A stretch of 64,000 nt of DNA from contig URQW01000001.1 of assembly GCA_900550105.1 (NCBI GenBank), forward strand, positions 1 to 64,000, given 5' to 3'. Origin of the DNA: an uncultured Pelosinus sp. (GTDB taxonomy: Bacteria; Bacillota; Negativicutes; UMGS1260). Every line of letters starts with the position of its first letter. The first letter of the stretch is position 1. The position numbers and the translations under genes are program-made. The notes below the pieces were generated by a model. That model saw only the letters and a program-made list of their open reading frames with translations, was not told where the DNA came from and did not search any database. This document shows, piece by piece, positions 7,578 through 16,443 of the stretch.

Positions 7578-9533
7578 CTATTCTCGCACAGCTTTATCTT
7601 GTCGCAATGCCCCCGGCCCATCCTGCGCCACAGAAACTTCAGCCTCGCCAAAAGTTTTCATATCACTCAAAACATGCAAAGAAGCATTAAAGAGCGAAAA
7701 TCCTAGCAAAGCGCCCATTCCCGCCGGCTTCGTAAGCTGCAATGAAAAATAAGCGGACAGGTCTAGTTGCGTTAGCGCTTCTGTCGCTTCTGCCGTAAAG
7801 GGCAAATGAGATGCCACCAAATGGTCTTTTACTGTCGAATCCAGCTCAACAGCAACCAAAGCAGCTGCTAAAGCAGCGTCATCGTCTAAAACAACTGCGC
7901 AACCATAGCTGGCAGCACCTAAAATTAGGCCTGCTAAAAAGCAGATATTCTGTGAATGTTCAAGTCTTGCCAATCGTGGCAGTAAGGTTTGGCCGTCGCT
8001 TCGGGCAAGCAGGTTCTTGGCTGCAGCCAGCTCTTGACTTACAAGTTCTAGACTCCCAATGCCAATAATCTCGTTTGATAGAGCAGCTTGCTTGCTAAAG
8101 TCAACTCCCGCCTGAATCAACTGCTTCACACCTTGTTCTGTAGGAAATTCGGGCGCTTCTTCGTGACGGCAAACAAGAATCTCTGCACCAAAATGCTTGC
8201 TAAAGGCTTGAAGCACTTTGAACTTTGCTACAAACTCGTTCTCGTTGTCGCTAGATTGGCAAGGACCTGTTAAAATCAACTTCTTGTCGCAAGATCGGGG
8301 CCGTGGCTGACCGATAATGCCTGCTAGCTTTCGCCCAAGCTCTTCAAATGCTTTAAGACTCCCCAAAGGCTTGGTTAAATTGTCGAGACGAAGTTGGCAT
8401 TTTTCCATAGCCGCCTCATCTAAGGGCCTAATACTTGGTAGCTCCGACTCGCTTTGATCTATTGCAGCTAAATTTTGCCGCCAAAAACTGAGACCCTCTG
8501 CTGACTTAAGCCAGTCGCCATCAAAGAGACGACACGCGCCCTTTAATAAATCAACAACGACGGAGGCGCCGATCGCCTCGCCAAGTCTTACGCCAACATC
8601 CACACACGCTTCCAATCCAAGAAAAGATAAGGCAATGCGATGAGCTGGTTCTCCTGACAAATGGGATGACAAAATATAGGGCTGACAACGCGGTGAAATA
8701 GCATAGGCAATCATCGCCGCAGCTGTTGTATTCAATCCGTCGATCACAACAGTCGCACGGTTTGCAGCGCAACCTAAAACAACGCCTGCTAAAGCCCCGA
8801 TTTCAAACCCGCCAATCTTGCTGAGTACATCGAGACCATCACCGCAATCAATCTGATTTATAGCCAGAGCCTTACGAACAACCTCGATTTTCACCTTCAT
8901 GCGACTATCTGATATTCCAGTTCCCCGACCAGTTACAATTTCTGGAGCTAATCCAGTAAAAGCTGCTACAATCGCTGCACTAGCCGTAGTATTGCCAATT
9001 CCCATTTCGCCAAGACAAAAGCAAGTATAACCTTGTCTTACTCTTTCTGTAACGAGAGCAATCCCCGCTTCGACAGCGGCAATCGCTTCTTGCCGCGTCA
9101 TTGCTGGACCTTCCGTAAAATCTTTCGTTCCATAGGCAATTTTTCGTTGCACAAGACCTGGCACAAAGGATAAATCTCCCGCTATGCCCATATCGACAAC
9201 CACAAGATCGGAACCGGAATAATTAGCAAAAGCATTGGCTGTACCGCCTTGGGCTAGCAGATAATTTGCCGTCATTTCTTTAGTGGTCTCAATCGGATAG
9301 GCACTAATACCTTGTTTGGCAACACCATGATCGGCTGATGCCAAGATAATAGCGCTTTTAGGCGCAAGCGGCCTTTCCTGCCGAGTGATACCAGCATATT
9401 GAACCACCATTTCCGCTAGTTTTCCTAGCTGGCCTTTACTTGACGAAAGTTCCTGCAAATGTCTCTTTGCTTGCGCCATAGCTGCTTGGTCAAGCGGCTC
9501 TATGTTTTGTATTGCTTGTTGTAATAAATCCAC
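7578..9533 (-). CDS. Fused double-CobT protein: ArsAB-like lower-ligand phosphoribosyltransferase
   Basis: A 651-residue protein made of two CobT-family halves; ordinary CobT has about 350 residues. The first half (about 1-345) keeps DHGV, the GEMGIGNTT motif (175-183) and VRLGE with the expected catalytic base E319. The second half (about 365-630) keeps an N-terminal LTKPLGSL motif and a GMGALLG segment, but alanine (A604) replaces the catalytic Glu. Sporomusa ovata ArsA and ArsB are separate CobT homologues that form a heterodimer with only ArsA active, attaching phenol or p-cresol to phosphoribose for phenolyl cobamides. This gene looks like such a pair fused into one chain, so I infer activation of a cobamide lower ligand, perhaps phenolic. 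The start is GTG with GGGAG upstream, and a B12 riboswitch precedes it. A plain CobT with a decayed duplicate is the alternative. Confidence 0.85.
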   Translation of the reverse strand: MDLLQQAIQNIEPLDQAAMAQAKRHLQELSSSKGQLGKLAEMVVQYAGITRQERPLAPKSAIILASADHGVAKQGISAYPIETTKEMTANYLLAQGGTANAFANYSGSDLVVVDMGIAGDLSFVPGLVQRKIAYGTKDFTEGPAMTRQEAIAAVEAGIALVTERVRQGYTCFCLGEMGIGNTTASAAIVAAFTGLAPEIVTGRGTGISDSRMKVKIEVVRKALAINQIDCGDGLDVLSKIGGFEIGALAGVVLGCAANRATVVIDGLNTTAAAMIAYAISPRCQPYILSSHLSGEPAHRIALSFLGLEACVDVGVRLGEAIGASVVVDLLKGACRLFDGDWLKSAEGLSFWRQNLAAIDQSESELPSIRPLDEAAMEKCQLRLDNLTKPLGSLKAFEELGRKLAGIIGQPRPRSCDKKLILTGPCQSSDNENEFVAKFKVLQAFSKHFGAEILVCRHEEAPEFPTEQGVKQLIQAGVDFSKQAALSNEIIGIGSLELVSQELAAAKNLLARSDGQTLLPRLARLEHSQNICFLAGLILGAASYGCAVVLDDDAALAAALVAVELDSTVKDHLVASHLPFTAEATEALTQLDLSAYFSLQLTKPAGMGALLGFSLFNASLHVLSDMKTFGEAEVSVAQDGPGALRQDKAVRE

Positions 9534-9567
9534 CGAATCTCCCCCATTATCACGATAAATTTTTCAT

Positions 9568-9612
9568 AAAAAAAAGACTTTTGGGAGTTATCGTTCCCAA
9601 AAGTCTTTTTTT
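9568..9612 (-). terminator. Riboswitch-linked intrinsic terminator
   Basis: A perfect inverted repeat of 19 bases per arm (9568-9586 with 9594-9612), core GACTTTTGGGA/TCCCAAAAGTC, ends in a T-run on the minus strand. It lies between the cobalamin aptamer and the double-CobT start codon and is the likely expression platform, giving premature termination when cobalamin is bound. Confidence 0.9.
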
Positions 9613-9631
9613 CCATAAAGACTATCTTACA

Positions 9632-9822
9632 GTTTAGGCAGGTTTCCTGGCTCCCGATTCATTAGTATCCACGCCTTCCCCGATAGCTGAGTGGCAATTT
9701 GTGGAACCTCCTCGGTACAGTGGCGGGCCCGCGCTTACACATGGAAAACCATGTTCAGACTTCCCTATTATCCGCTTTTACCTTCTAAAAGCGGCACCTA
9801 AACTAAATTATCTAATTGCCAA
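9632..9822 (-). ncRNA. Cobalamin (B12) riboswitch
   Basis: Read on the minus strand this stretch has the hallmarks of the cobalamin aptamer in order: a first GGTGCC-type arm, a GGGAAG...TGAA segment, the GCCACTGT core, and near the 3' end the B12 box, GAGCCAGGAAACCTGCC. It is followed by the terminator at 9568-9612 and then the double-CobT gene, so cobamide should repress that gene. Together with the 5' part of the next gene's leader it accounts for most of the 463-bp gap between 9534 and 9996. Confidence 0.95.
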
Positions 9823-9952
9823 AATTATAGCAAGACGCTGTAAAAGCGTCAAGACTCTTAAAGAAAAATAAGAATAATTTTTGCAATTTTCCTACTAAAA
9901 AAAGGAGTTCTCGCTGAAATCGCAAATATTATAGAATAATATTTTTCTTCAT

Positions 9953-9962
9953 TTTTCGACAA
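9953..9962 (-). promoter_or_regulatory. Candidate Spo0A box upstream of the phosphatase sensor
   Basis: The sequence TTTTCGACAA is the exact reverse complement of TTGTCGAAAA, the Spo0A-box type. It lies just upstream of a possible -10 (TAGAAT, 9968-9973) and 34 bp before the start codon of the SpoIIE-type phosphatase gene. It is a single site without experimental support. Confidence 0.4.
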
Positions 9963-9996
9963 TTATGTAGAATCGAAAGATTCAAAGGAGGACCCT

Positions 9997-12003
9997 ATGA
10001 AACTAGACACGCTAAGCCGTCAGTTTCGTGCGTGGACAATTTTACTAATTTTAGCGCCCAGCCTCCTCACGATGGCAATTTATGCAGCAAATCAAGTCAA
10101 ACTTGCCAAACAGCAGAATTTAGAACTCATCAGCCAACGGGTCGCTTTTCAGGAACGCCTGATTAACTACTGGCTAGATGAACGGGCCAATGACATTCTC
10201 AGTCTAAGTGAAATAGAATCCATTCGCCAGCTTGATTATAAGCAATTCTATGATATGTTGCAGTCAGTGCAGCATAGTAATAAAAATTTTGATTCTCTAT
10301 CGTATATCGACAAAGACGGTTACTTCCGTTTTTCTACGCTCAATCGTCCGATTCAATTTCCCCAAGCAACCAATCAGCCTTATTATCAAGCCGCCCTTGC
10401 AGGCCAAAGTTCGATCTCAGATATTGTAATTGGTCGCAACAGCGGTCGCTCCATTATCAATTTTTCCTCGCCGATTTATGATCATCAGGGACAATTCCAA
10501 GGCGTTTTGCTCGGATCAGTCCGAACTCAGACGCTCGAAAATTTACTACGAGATAACTGGATTGGCAAAACAGGCGAAATTCTGCTTGTCAACCAAGCAG
10601 GCGTTATGCTGACAGAGCCGCGTTATCTAGAGCAACTCATTGAATCAGGTCAAGTCGAAACAAGCGCTAAGTTAAAAATGAAGCTGCCCGTAGAGAATTT
10701 ACAATTAATTCAGCTTGGCCAAACAGGTACAGCCTCCTGGATTGACTACCAGGGCAAGAACGTGCTTGTAGCCTATCATGCTTTGCCAGAACGAGGCTGG
10801 ACGCTTATTGGTTCCATCCGTGAAGAAGAAGTTATGGCCCCACTGTATCAACAGCTTAAAATCATGGGAATTGAAATGCTTTTGCTGCTATTATTTATCT
10901 ACCCGATTGCAATCTGGGCAACCCGTCAATTGCAGCAACCAATCACTTGGCTAACTGAGCAGGCCAACCGGATTGCCAATGACGACTTCCGTTCACTCCG
11001 TGGTTCTGATGCCATGAATATGCCACAGGAACTGCGTCTGCTCTGCCAAACTTTCATTGCTATGAGTCTTAAGATCAAAGATACGATTGGTCTGCTCCGC
11101 GAGAAAGAAGCACAGCTTGAAGAACAAGTCGAAAAAATCCAAACAGTAAATGCCTGCCTTGAAGGTGAAATTTCCGAACATCAAGCAACACAAAATTTGC
11201 TCTACCATTTAAATATTAATCTGGAAAATAAAGTACTTGAACGGACTTATGAGTTGCAGGATGAACTGGTGCTGGCAGGCCGTGTCCAAAAATCAATGCT
11301 GCCAATCGCTCAGGAAAACGACAAAGTAAAGATCATTCCGCTCTTTGAACCGCTAAACATCGTAAGCGGCGATTTTTACGGCTATCAATGGTCCGCCTCA
11401 GGCGACAAATTGCATGGTTATTTACTTGACGTGACAGGTCATAGCGTAGCCGCCGCACTCCATACCTCAGCAATCAGCAGCTTGCTCACGGAAACTATGA
11501 CCAAAAAAGGAGATTGGACGCTAGATTCGCTCTATGAACTAAACGAATATCTACTACATTATTTTCCTGATAACACCTTTGCAGCTTTACTTACTTTCAC
11601 CTTTGACTTTAAACAGCATACTTTATCTTGCATTTCTGGCGGCATTAACTATTTCTGGACTGCTAGCAAAACCGCAAGCACCATGATTACGCTACCAGGA
11701 ATCTACCTTGGCATTGCTAAGAATCCTGAATTTGGCACGATCACGCTGCCGCTCGAAGACGATGCTGCCTTTTATCTCATGACTGACGGCCTCTATGAGA
11801 GCCTACAAGGCGAAATGAATGATCACTGCCACAATTTTGACGCTGCCGTGCAAAAGCTACAAGACCTTAGTAAAAGCAAACCTCACGACGACTGTTCCGC
11901 CTTATGTTTTGCCATAAAGTCCTTGCAAAAAGATACACAAAATCGACAGCTACCTAATAATCAGCAGCCGCCTGATTCTGTGTATCAAAGAAAAGAAAAC
12001 TAG
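9997..12003 (+). CDS. Membrane sensor with dCache, HAMP and PP2C (RsbU/SpoIIE) phosphatase domain
   Basis: A 668-residue signalling protein. A membrane segment near 12-32 precedes an extracytoplasmic dCache-type sensor (about 35-285, with SYIDKDGYFRFST and a second GKTGEILLVNQ half). A second membrane segment lies near 293-310, followed by a HAMP domain (about 310-365), a coiled coil (about 365-425) and a SpoIIE/RsbU PP2C-type serine phosphatase domain (about 430-650). The metal-binding motifs SGDFYGY and DVTGH are present. Such proteins usually dephosphorylate an anti-anti-sigma factor (STAS protein), but no STAS or anti-sigma gene is adjacent, so the partner is elsewhere. The start is preceded by AAAGGAGG. 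A possible Spo0A box lies in the promoter region. Confidence 0.9.
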   Translation: MKLDTLSRQFRAWTILLILAPSLLTMAIYAANQVKLAKQQNLELISQRVAFQERLINYWLDERANDILSLSEIESIRQLDYKQFYDMLQSVQHSNKNFDSLSYIDKDGYFRFSTLNRPIQFPQATNQPYYQAALAGQSSISDIVIGRNSGRSIINFSSPIYDHQGQFQGVLLGSVRTQTLENLLRDNWIGKTGEILLVNQAGVMLTEPRYLEQLIESGQVETSAKLKMKLPVENLQLIQLGQTGTASWIDYQGKNVLVAYHALPERGWTLIGSIREEEVMAPLYQQLKIMGIEMLLLLLFIYPIAIWATRQLQQPITWLTEQANRIANDDFRSLRGSDAMNMPQELRLLCQTFIAMSLKIKDTIGLLREKEAQLEEQVEKIQTVNACLEGEISEHQATQNLLYHLNINLENKVLERTYELQDELVLAGRVQKSMLPIAQENDKVKIIPLFEPLNIVSGDFYGYQWSASGDKLHGYLLDVTGHSVAAALHTSAISSLLTETMTKKGDWTLDSLYELNEYLLHYFPDNTFAALLTFTFDFKQHTLSCISGGINYFWTASKTASTMITLPGIYLGIAKNPEFGTITLPLEDDAAFYLMTDGLYESLQGEMNDHCHNFDAAVQKLQDLSKSKPHDDCSALCFAIKSLQKDTQNRQLPNNQQPPDSVYQRKEN

Positions 12004-12018
12004 TATTCAGTAAAGGGC

Positions 12019-13137
12019 CTATGCTTTTATTCCCAACAGTTTATTGACAATATAGCAAAGAACCGCGATTCCATCACCTAAAGCAGCTTGATCAAACTGC
12101 ATACTCGGGCTATGGAGTCCTGGTGTTAAGTTTGCGCCTAAACCAATATAGCCAGCTTTTAGCGAAGGCTTATGCTTTACAAAGTAATGGAAGTCTTCGC
12201 CGCCTGGCGTTGTAATTGGATCCAACAGGCCCTCTTTACCTAAAACAGCCGTAATCGCCTCCGCTGCTAATGCTACCATGGCAGAATCATATTCAGCAGC
12301 AGGACAACCGCCAATCAATTCGATCTTCGCCGTAGCGCCCACTGTTGCCGCCCCATTTTCGATCGCCCGAATCACTTTTTGCTGCAATTCTTCCATCACT
12401 GCATTGTTTTGCGCTCTCAGGTCAAAAGCCATTGACGCTTTATCAGGAATTGCGTTTAAAGCAGCGCCGCCCGCCATCAGCTTCGTCACCTTAGCCGTAG
12501 CCGGAATCACAGGATTTACGTGAATTGCGTTTACGGCGCTAACAATAGCGGCAGCTGCCTCAATGGCATTCACGCCTAAGTGGGGTCTAGCGCCATGAGC
12601 TGCCTCTCCCGTAATTTCTGCTGTCATCATATAACTGGCGCCATGGCAAAGCGCCGGAGTTGCCTCGCCAAGCTTGGCTTCCTGAATATGACGCAAATGA
12701 ATACCAAACAAAATATCTACATCATCAATGGCGCCATCTTCAATCGTCTTTAAAGCGCCAAAAAGTTTTTCTTCAGCTGGCTGAAAAATGATTTTCAGCT
12801 TGCCTTGTTTCAATCCTTTGGCCGCCACGGCTTCCGCTGTAGTTAATACCATCGTGCTATGCGCGTCATGACCGCAGGAGTGAATCGCACAAACCTGACC
12901 ATCGATCATATGAGCCAGCGCATCCATATCAGCACGGAGCCCTAAAGTTGGCCCGGGATTACCGCTATCTAAGACACCGACAACGCCGGTTCCGCCAATC
13001 CCTCGCGTCACAGAAAAACCAGCTTTTTCTAAGGCATCGCCTAAATAGGCTGCTGTTTTTACTTCTTCAAAACCGATTTCCGGTATAGAGTGAAGATAGG
13101 TCCATACTTCTTTTGCTCTTGCTGCTAAATCTGTCAT
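12019..13137 (-). CDS. M20 family amidohydrolase / aminoacylase
   Basis: A 372-residue M20D-type metallohydrolase related to N-acyl-amino-acid and hippurate hydrolases. The metal-binding motif CGHDAH is at 88-93 (C88 and H90 likely ligands), the Glu pair at 122-123 (PAEE) supplies the catalytic base and a ligand, and the C-terminal ligand region GGEDFHYF is present. It probably removes acyl groups from N-acylated amino acids in the cytoplasm; there is no signal peptide. Length and architecture (catalytic domain plus inserted dimerisation domain) are normal. It stands alone on the minus strand, and its stop lies 15 bp from that of the phosphatase gene. The ATG is preceded by AAGGTGA. The substrate cannot be read from the sequence. 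Confidence 0.88.
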   Translation of the reverse strand: MTDLAARAKEVWTYLHSIPEIGFEEVKTAAYLGDALEKAGFSVTRGIGGTGVVGVLDSGNPGPTLGLRADMDALAHMIDGQVCAIHSCGHDAHSTMVLTTAEAVAAKGLKQGKLKIIFQPAEEKLFGALKTIEDGAIDDVDILFGIHLRHIQEAKLGEATPALCHGASYMMTAEITGEAAHGARPHLGVNAIEAAAAIVSAVNAIHVNPVIPATAKVTKLMAGGAALNAIPDKASMAFDLRAQNNAVMEELQQKVIRAIENGAATVGATAKIELIGGCPAAEYDSAMVALAAEAITAVLGKEGLLDPITTPGGEDFHYFVKHKPSLKAGYIGLGANLTPGLHSPSMQFDQAALGDGIAVLCYIVNKLLGIKA

Positions 13138-13221
13138 TTTATCACCTTCATCATAGAATAAAAACCTTCATAAAAGAGTTGGATTTGTCTTTATAGTAGC
13201 TTGGCTGAAATTAAAAGTCAA

Positions 13222-14127
13222 TTATTGCAAAAAAGCAAGAACCTGCTCCAAATAAAGTTCTTTCGCTTTATGAAATCCCTGCACATGCTTGGCGCCAGGA
13301 ATAATCACAAGCTTAGCTTGCGGATAAGCCTGTTGCAATTTTTGACTTTCAGTAACGGGTATGGTTATATCACTATTGCCGTGAAGCAGTAACAACGGCC
13401 GCCCAGCCAGCTTTGCTACGTCCTTTAGGGGACTCATGCCGCGAGCGTCAATACCAGTCATAAGCGGAATCATCGTAAGAACCGTCTCATTAAAGGGAAA
13501 TGATGGTAAATGAGTCCAAACAGTCAGGTGGTCGGCCAAATAAGAGCGTAAGTCCGCAAAAGGCGAATCCGCAATGACTGCTTTAACAGCGCTTTCCTCA
13601 GATCCAGCTACAATAGCCGTTGCCGCCCCCATGGAAAATCCGAAAAGAGTAATCGACTGATTCAGATCTTGTCGCGATTTTACAAAATCAACAGCGCCTA
13701 AAAGATCACGCACTTCTAGTTCCCCTACAGAGGTAAGGCTTCCTGCCGATTCCCCTGAATTGCGAAAATCAAAGAGCACTACATTATAGCCCTGTGCCAC
13801 TAACGCCTGCCCGAGAGAGAGACCAGGCACATCGTCTTGTAAGCGGTTTTGTCTATAACCATGCGCAAAAATTATAGTTCCTTTATTTTCTTTGGCTGGC
13901 AGCAACCAACCTGACATTTTTAGAGAATCTTGACGACTAAAAAAGCTTATATTTTCATAAGTCAGCCCAGCCTCACTTGGTAACTCCCGCAACGCCTTAC
14001 GATGTGGATGAGTCAAGGCCCAGCCGATATAAGCCGATAGGCAAAAAACAACCAGTAGTAGCAATGCTAGCAAAGCTCCGGCAAACTTCATCGCTCGCTT
14101 GCTGCGCCAGAAGCAGAGTATATTCAT
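13222..14127 (-). CDS. Membrane-anchored alpha/beta hydrolase (esterase/peptidase-like)
   Basis: An alpha/beta hydrolase of about 301 residues with an N-terminal hydrophobic anchor (about 15-37) and an extracytoplasmic catalytic domain. The nucleophile elbow GFSMG places the catalytic Ser at about 165. HGNSD near the C-terminus and GAKH supply the likely acid and histidine. The oxyanion HGY motif and the FDFRNSGES strand resemble the YqkD/BAAT group of predicted esterases. The frame is open to TTG at 14145, but AAGGGG stands nine bases before the ATG at 14127, so I start there. The substrate is unknown. It is followed on the minus strand by the amidohydrolase gene after about 85 bp. Confidence 0.82.
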   Translation of the reverse strand: MNILCFWRSKRAMKFAGALLALLLLVVFCLSAYIGWALTHPHRKALRELPSEAGLTYENISFFSRQDSLKMSGWLLPAKENKGTIIFAHGYRQNRLQDDVPGLSLGQALVAQGYNVVLFDFRNSGESAGSLTSVGELEVRDLLGAVDFVKSRQDLNQSITLFGFSMGAATAIVAGSEESAVKAVIADSPFADLRSYLADHLTVWTHLPSFPFNETVLTMIPLMTGIDARGMSPLKDVAKLAGRPLLLLHGNSDITIPVTESQKLQQAYPQAKLVIIPGAKHVQGFHKAKELYLEQVLAFLQ

Positions 14128-14187
14128 TGTCAAAATCCCCTTCAACTCCTCTTACTAGAACAAAATTTACTGTCAATTCAAGTTTTA

Positions 14188-14229
14188 AAAAATAAGCGAT
14201 AGCCCGCTAACAGGCTATCGCTTATTTTC
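14188..14229 (-). terminator. Intrinsic terminator after the chemoreceptor gene
   Basis: A 14-bp perfect stem (AATAAGCGATAGCC 14191-14204 with its complement ending near 14226) and a short loop, followed on the minus strand by a T-run. It lies just past the stop codon of the methyl-accepting chemotaxis protein gene. Confidence 0.85.
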
Positions 14230-14281
14230 GCGCCAAGAAGTTTATTTTCCTACTAAATTGTTTATTTGATTTATTGCGAAG

Positions 14282-16261
14282 CTAAATTTTAAATTGGCTG
14301 ACGGACTTTTGTAAATCCTGGGCTGTCTGCGCTAAGCTTTGACTTGCGGCAGCAATTTGCTCCATAGAAGCCGACTGCTCTTCCGTAGCGGCTGAAACAG
14401 TTTGCGTCTTTTCTGTAGCTTTTTGGCTCTGTTCATCAATCGCTTTTACTGACAGAACAATTTTTTCACTGCCGGCGGCAATATGAGCAATTACATTGGA
14501 AATATCACGAATCTGCTCGGAAACTTGATCTACGAGCGCCGTAATTTTGGTAAAAGCGCTGCCTGCGGCATCTACGACGACACTGCCAGCTTTCACTTCT
14601 TCATTGCCTGTCTGCATCGCCAAAACGGCTTTATTGGTTTCGCCCTGCACTTCATAGATTAAAGCGGCAATTTGTTGCGCCGCTTCTTGCGACTGTTCCG
14701 CCAACTTACCTACTTCACTAGCAACAACAGCAAAACCGCGGCCTTGTTCCCCAGCACGAGCTGCTTCAATCGCTGCATTCAGCGCTAAAAGATTAGTCTG
14801 ACTCGCCAAACCTGAAATGGTATCAATAATTTGACCGATTTCTTTTGACTTATTCCCCAGATTCATAACAACCTGCGCTGAATGATTGACTACGTCAGTA
14901 ATCTTGGTCATTTGGCCGACGGCATTCTGCAGAGAAGTCTCCCCTTCACGGGCTGTTTCGGCTGTTTGCAGCGAATGATCTGCTGCTGAACCAGCAGCTG
15001 CGGCGACCTGCTGAATTTTGCCAGACATATCAGCAACAACCTGAGTGGCTGCGTCAACAGCACAGAGTTGCTGCTCCGCTCCAGAGGCTACCTCGCTAAT
15101 AGAAATTGCCACTTGATTTACCGCCTGAGCGGACTGATCAGAACTAGCGTTCATCTCTTCGGCTGACGCGGCAAGCTGCTCAGCCGACTGCATAATCTGC
15201 CGAATCATCTGTTGGAGATTTTTACGCATTTGTTCCAAGGCCTCTCCTAAATACACTACCTCAGCAACACCTTCAACCGCAATGGTTCGACTTAAATCCC
15301 CTGCCGCCATAGCGCTAGCGTTAGCTGCAAGATTTTGAATTGGCCTTGCTAAGCTCTTGGCCATAACTAGAGCGCCGCCTACAGCCAAACACAGAATCAG
15401 AACTAGTAATAACAACATTGTCAGCACCGCTTTTAACACAGTCTGATTTAATTCCGCTGCTGGCAAGTAGGTTATAACACCCCATTTGTACTCACCAATC
15501 GGGGCAAAAGTGATATAAGAATCGACCCCGGTTGTCGCTGTCGCCTGACTTACACCGCTTTGTCCGGCAATAACGGTCTGAATATAAGGCAAAGCAGCAA
15601 CATTTTCTGTTTTTATAACCTTTTCTTTATCTGGATGGGCTAATAAGGTCCCTTTATTATCGACAACATCTACATAGCCAGAGACTCCTACATTTGTTTT
15701 CTCTACCATATCCCATAACGCCTTTAAGGAAATATCGGCTGCTAGTACGCCGACATTGGCGCCACTGCTATCTTTAATGGGACAAGAGATCGTCACGGTC
15801 GGTGCATTCGTAAACGAAGAAATATATGTATCGGTAAAAAAGACTTTACCCAAAATAGCTTCTTTAAAATACGGACGATCGCTCCGATTCGCCAAAGTAC
15901 CGGATGTCCGAGCAATTTGCATACCGGACTTATCCATCACGTAAAGTAATTCGAATTGCGGGTTTTTCTGTTGGGCCGCCAAAATCAATTCACGAATCTT
16001 AGCAGCATCAAGCGAAGCCGCTGTCGGCGAAGCTGCTAAAGTTTCTGTCAAACCTTTGGCATCATTTAGAAAGCGGTTCATTTCACTGGCAATCTGTTTA
16101 GCCAACATGGCGTCATTTTCATAAATTCTAGTTTTTGCCGTCGTAACACTCAAATAAAGATTAATACCACCAACAACAACGGCTGATATCAGGGAAAAAA
16201 CAACTAATAAAATAAGAAGTCTTGTTTGCAGGCGATTGCTCCATTGACCGCCAGTCTGCAT
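14282..16261 (-). CDS. Methyl-accepting chemotaxis protein (dCache sensor)
   Basis: A chemoreceptor of about 659 residues. A membrane segment close to the N-terminus is followed by a periplasmic dCache_1 sensor with the LYVMDKSGMQIART and YVDVVDNKGTLLAHP halves. A second membrane segment (about 280-300), a HAMP domain and a long cytoplasmic helical signalling domain follow. The kinase-control tip contains the near-invariant sequence around NLLALNAAIEAARAGEQGRGF. The frame extends upstream to 16321, but AAAAGGA lies nine bases before the ATG at 16261, which fits the signal-anchor start of relatives. dCache receptors often bind amino or carboxylic acids; the ligand here is unknown. A second chemoreceptor of the same class lies at 35661-37691. 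Confidence 0.93.
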   Translation of the reverse strand: MQTGGQWSNRLQTRLLILLVVFSLISAVVVGGINLYLSVTTAKTRIYENDAMLAKQIASEMNRFLNDAKGLTETLAASPTAASLDAAKIRELILAAQQKNPQFELLYVMDKSGMQIARTSGTLANRSDRPYFKEAILGKVFFTDTYISSFTNAPTVTISCPIKDSSGANVGVLAADISLKALWDMVEKTNVGVSGYVDVVDNKGTLLAHPDKEKVIKTENVAALPYIQTVIAGQSGVSQATATTGVDSYITFAPIGEYKWGVITYLPAAELNQTVLKAVLTMLLLLVLILCLAVGGALVMAKSLARPIQNLAANASAMAAGDLSRTIAVEGVAEVVYLGEALEQMRKNLQQMIRQIMQSAEQLAASAEEMNASSDQSAQAVNQVAISISEVASGAEQQLCAVDAATQVVADMSGKIQQVAAAAGSAADHSLQTAETAREGETSLQNAVGQMTKITDVVNHSAQVVMNLGNKSKEIGQIIDTISGLASQTNLLALNAAIEAARAGEQGRGFAVVASEVGKLAEQSQEAAQQIAALIYEVQGETNKAVLAMQTGNEEVKAGSVVVDAAGSAFTKITALVDQVSEQIRDISNVIAHIAAGSEKIVLSVKAIDEQSQKATEKTQTVSAATEEQSASMEQIAAASQSLAQTAQDLQKSVSQFKI

Positions 16262-16395
16262 AGTAAAAATTCCTTTTTCTTTCATACCTTTTCTGCCCCC
16301 ACATTTAATCGAAAAATACAAAAATTGAACATATTTTTTGCCTGTCTTTTGTAGAGTCTACAACGAATAGAACCAGAAAGCAATAGGGAAGCAAA

Positions 16396-16427
16396 ATAAA
16401 AAAGAGCCATCTTTCGACAGGCTCTTG
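16396..16427 (-). terminator. Intrinsic terminator between HD-GYP and chemoreceptor genes
   Basis: The stem AAGAGCC (16402-16408) / GGCTCTT (16420-16426) is followed on the minus strand by six T residues. It lies 18 bp past the end of the HD-GYP gene. Confidence 0.8.
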
Positions 16428-16443
16428 TAAAAGAAAAAGGGTG

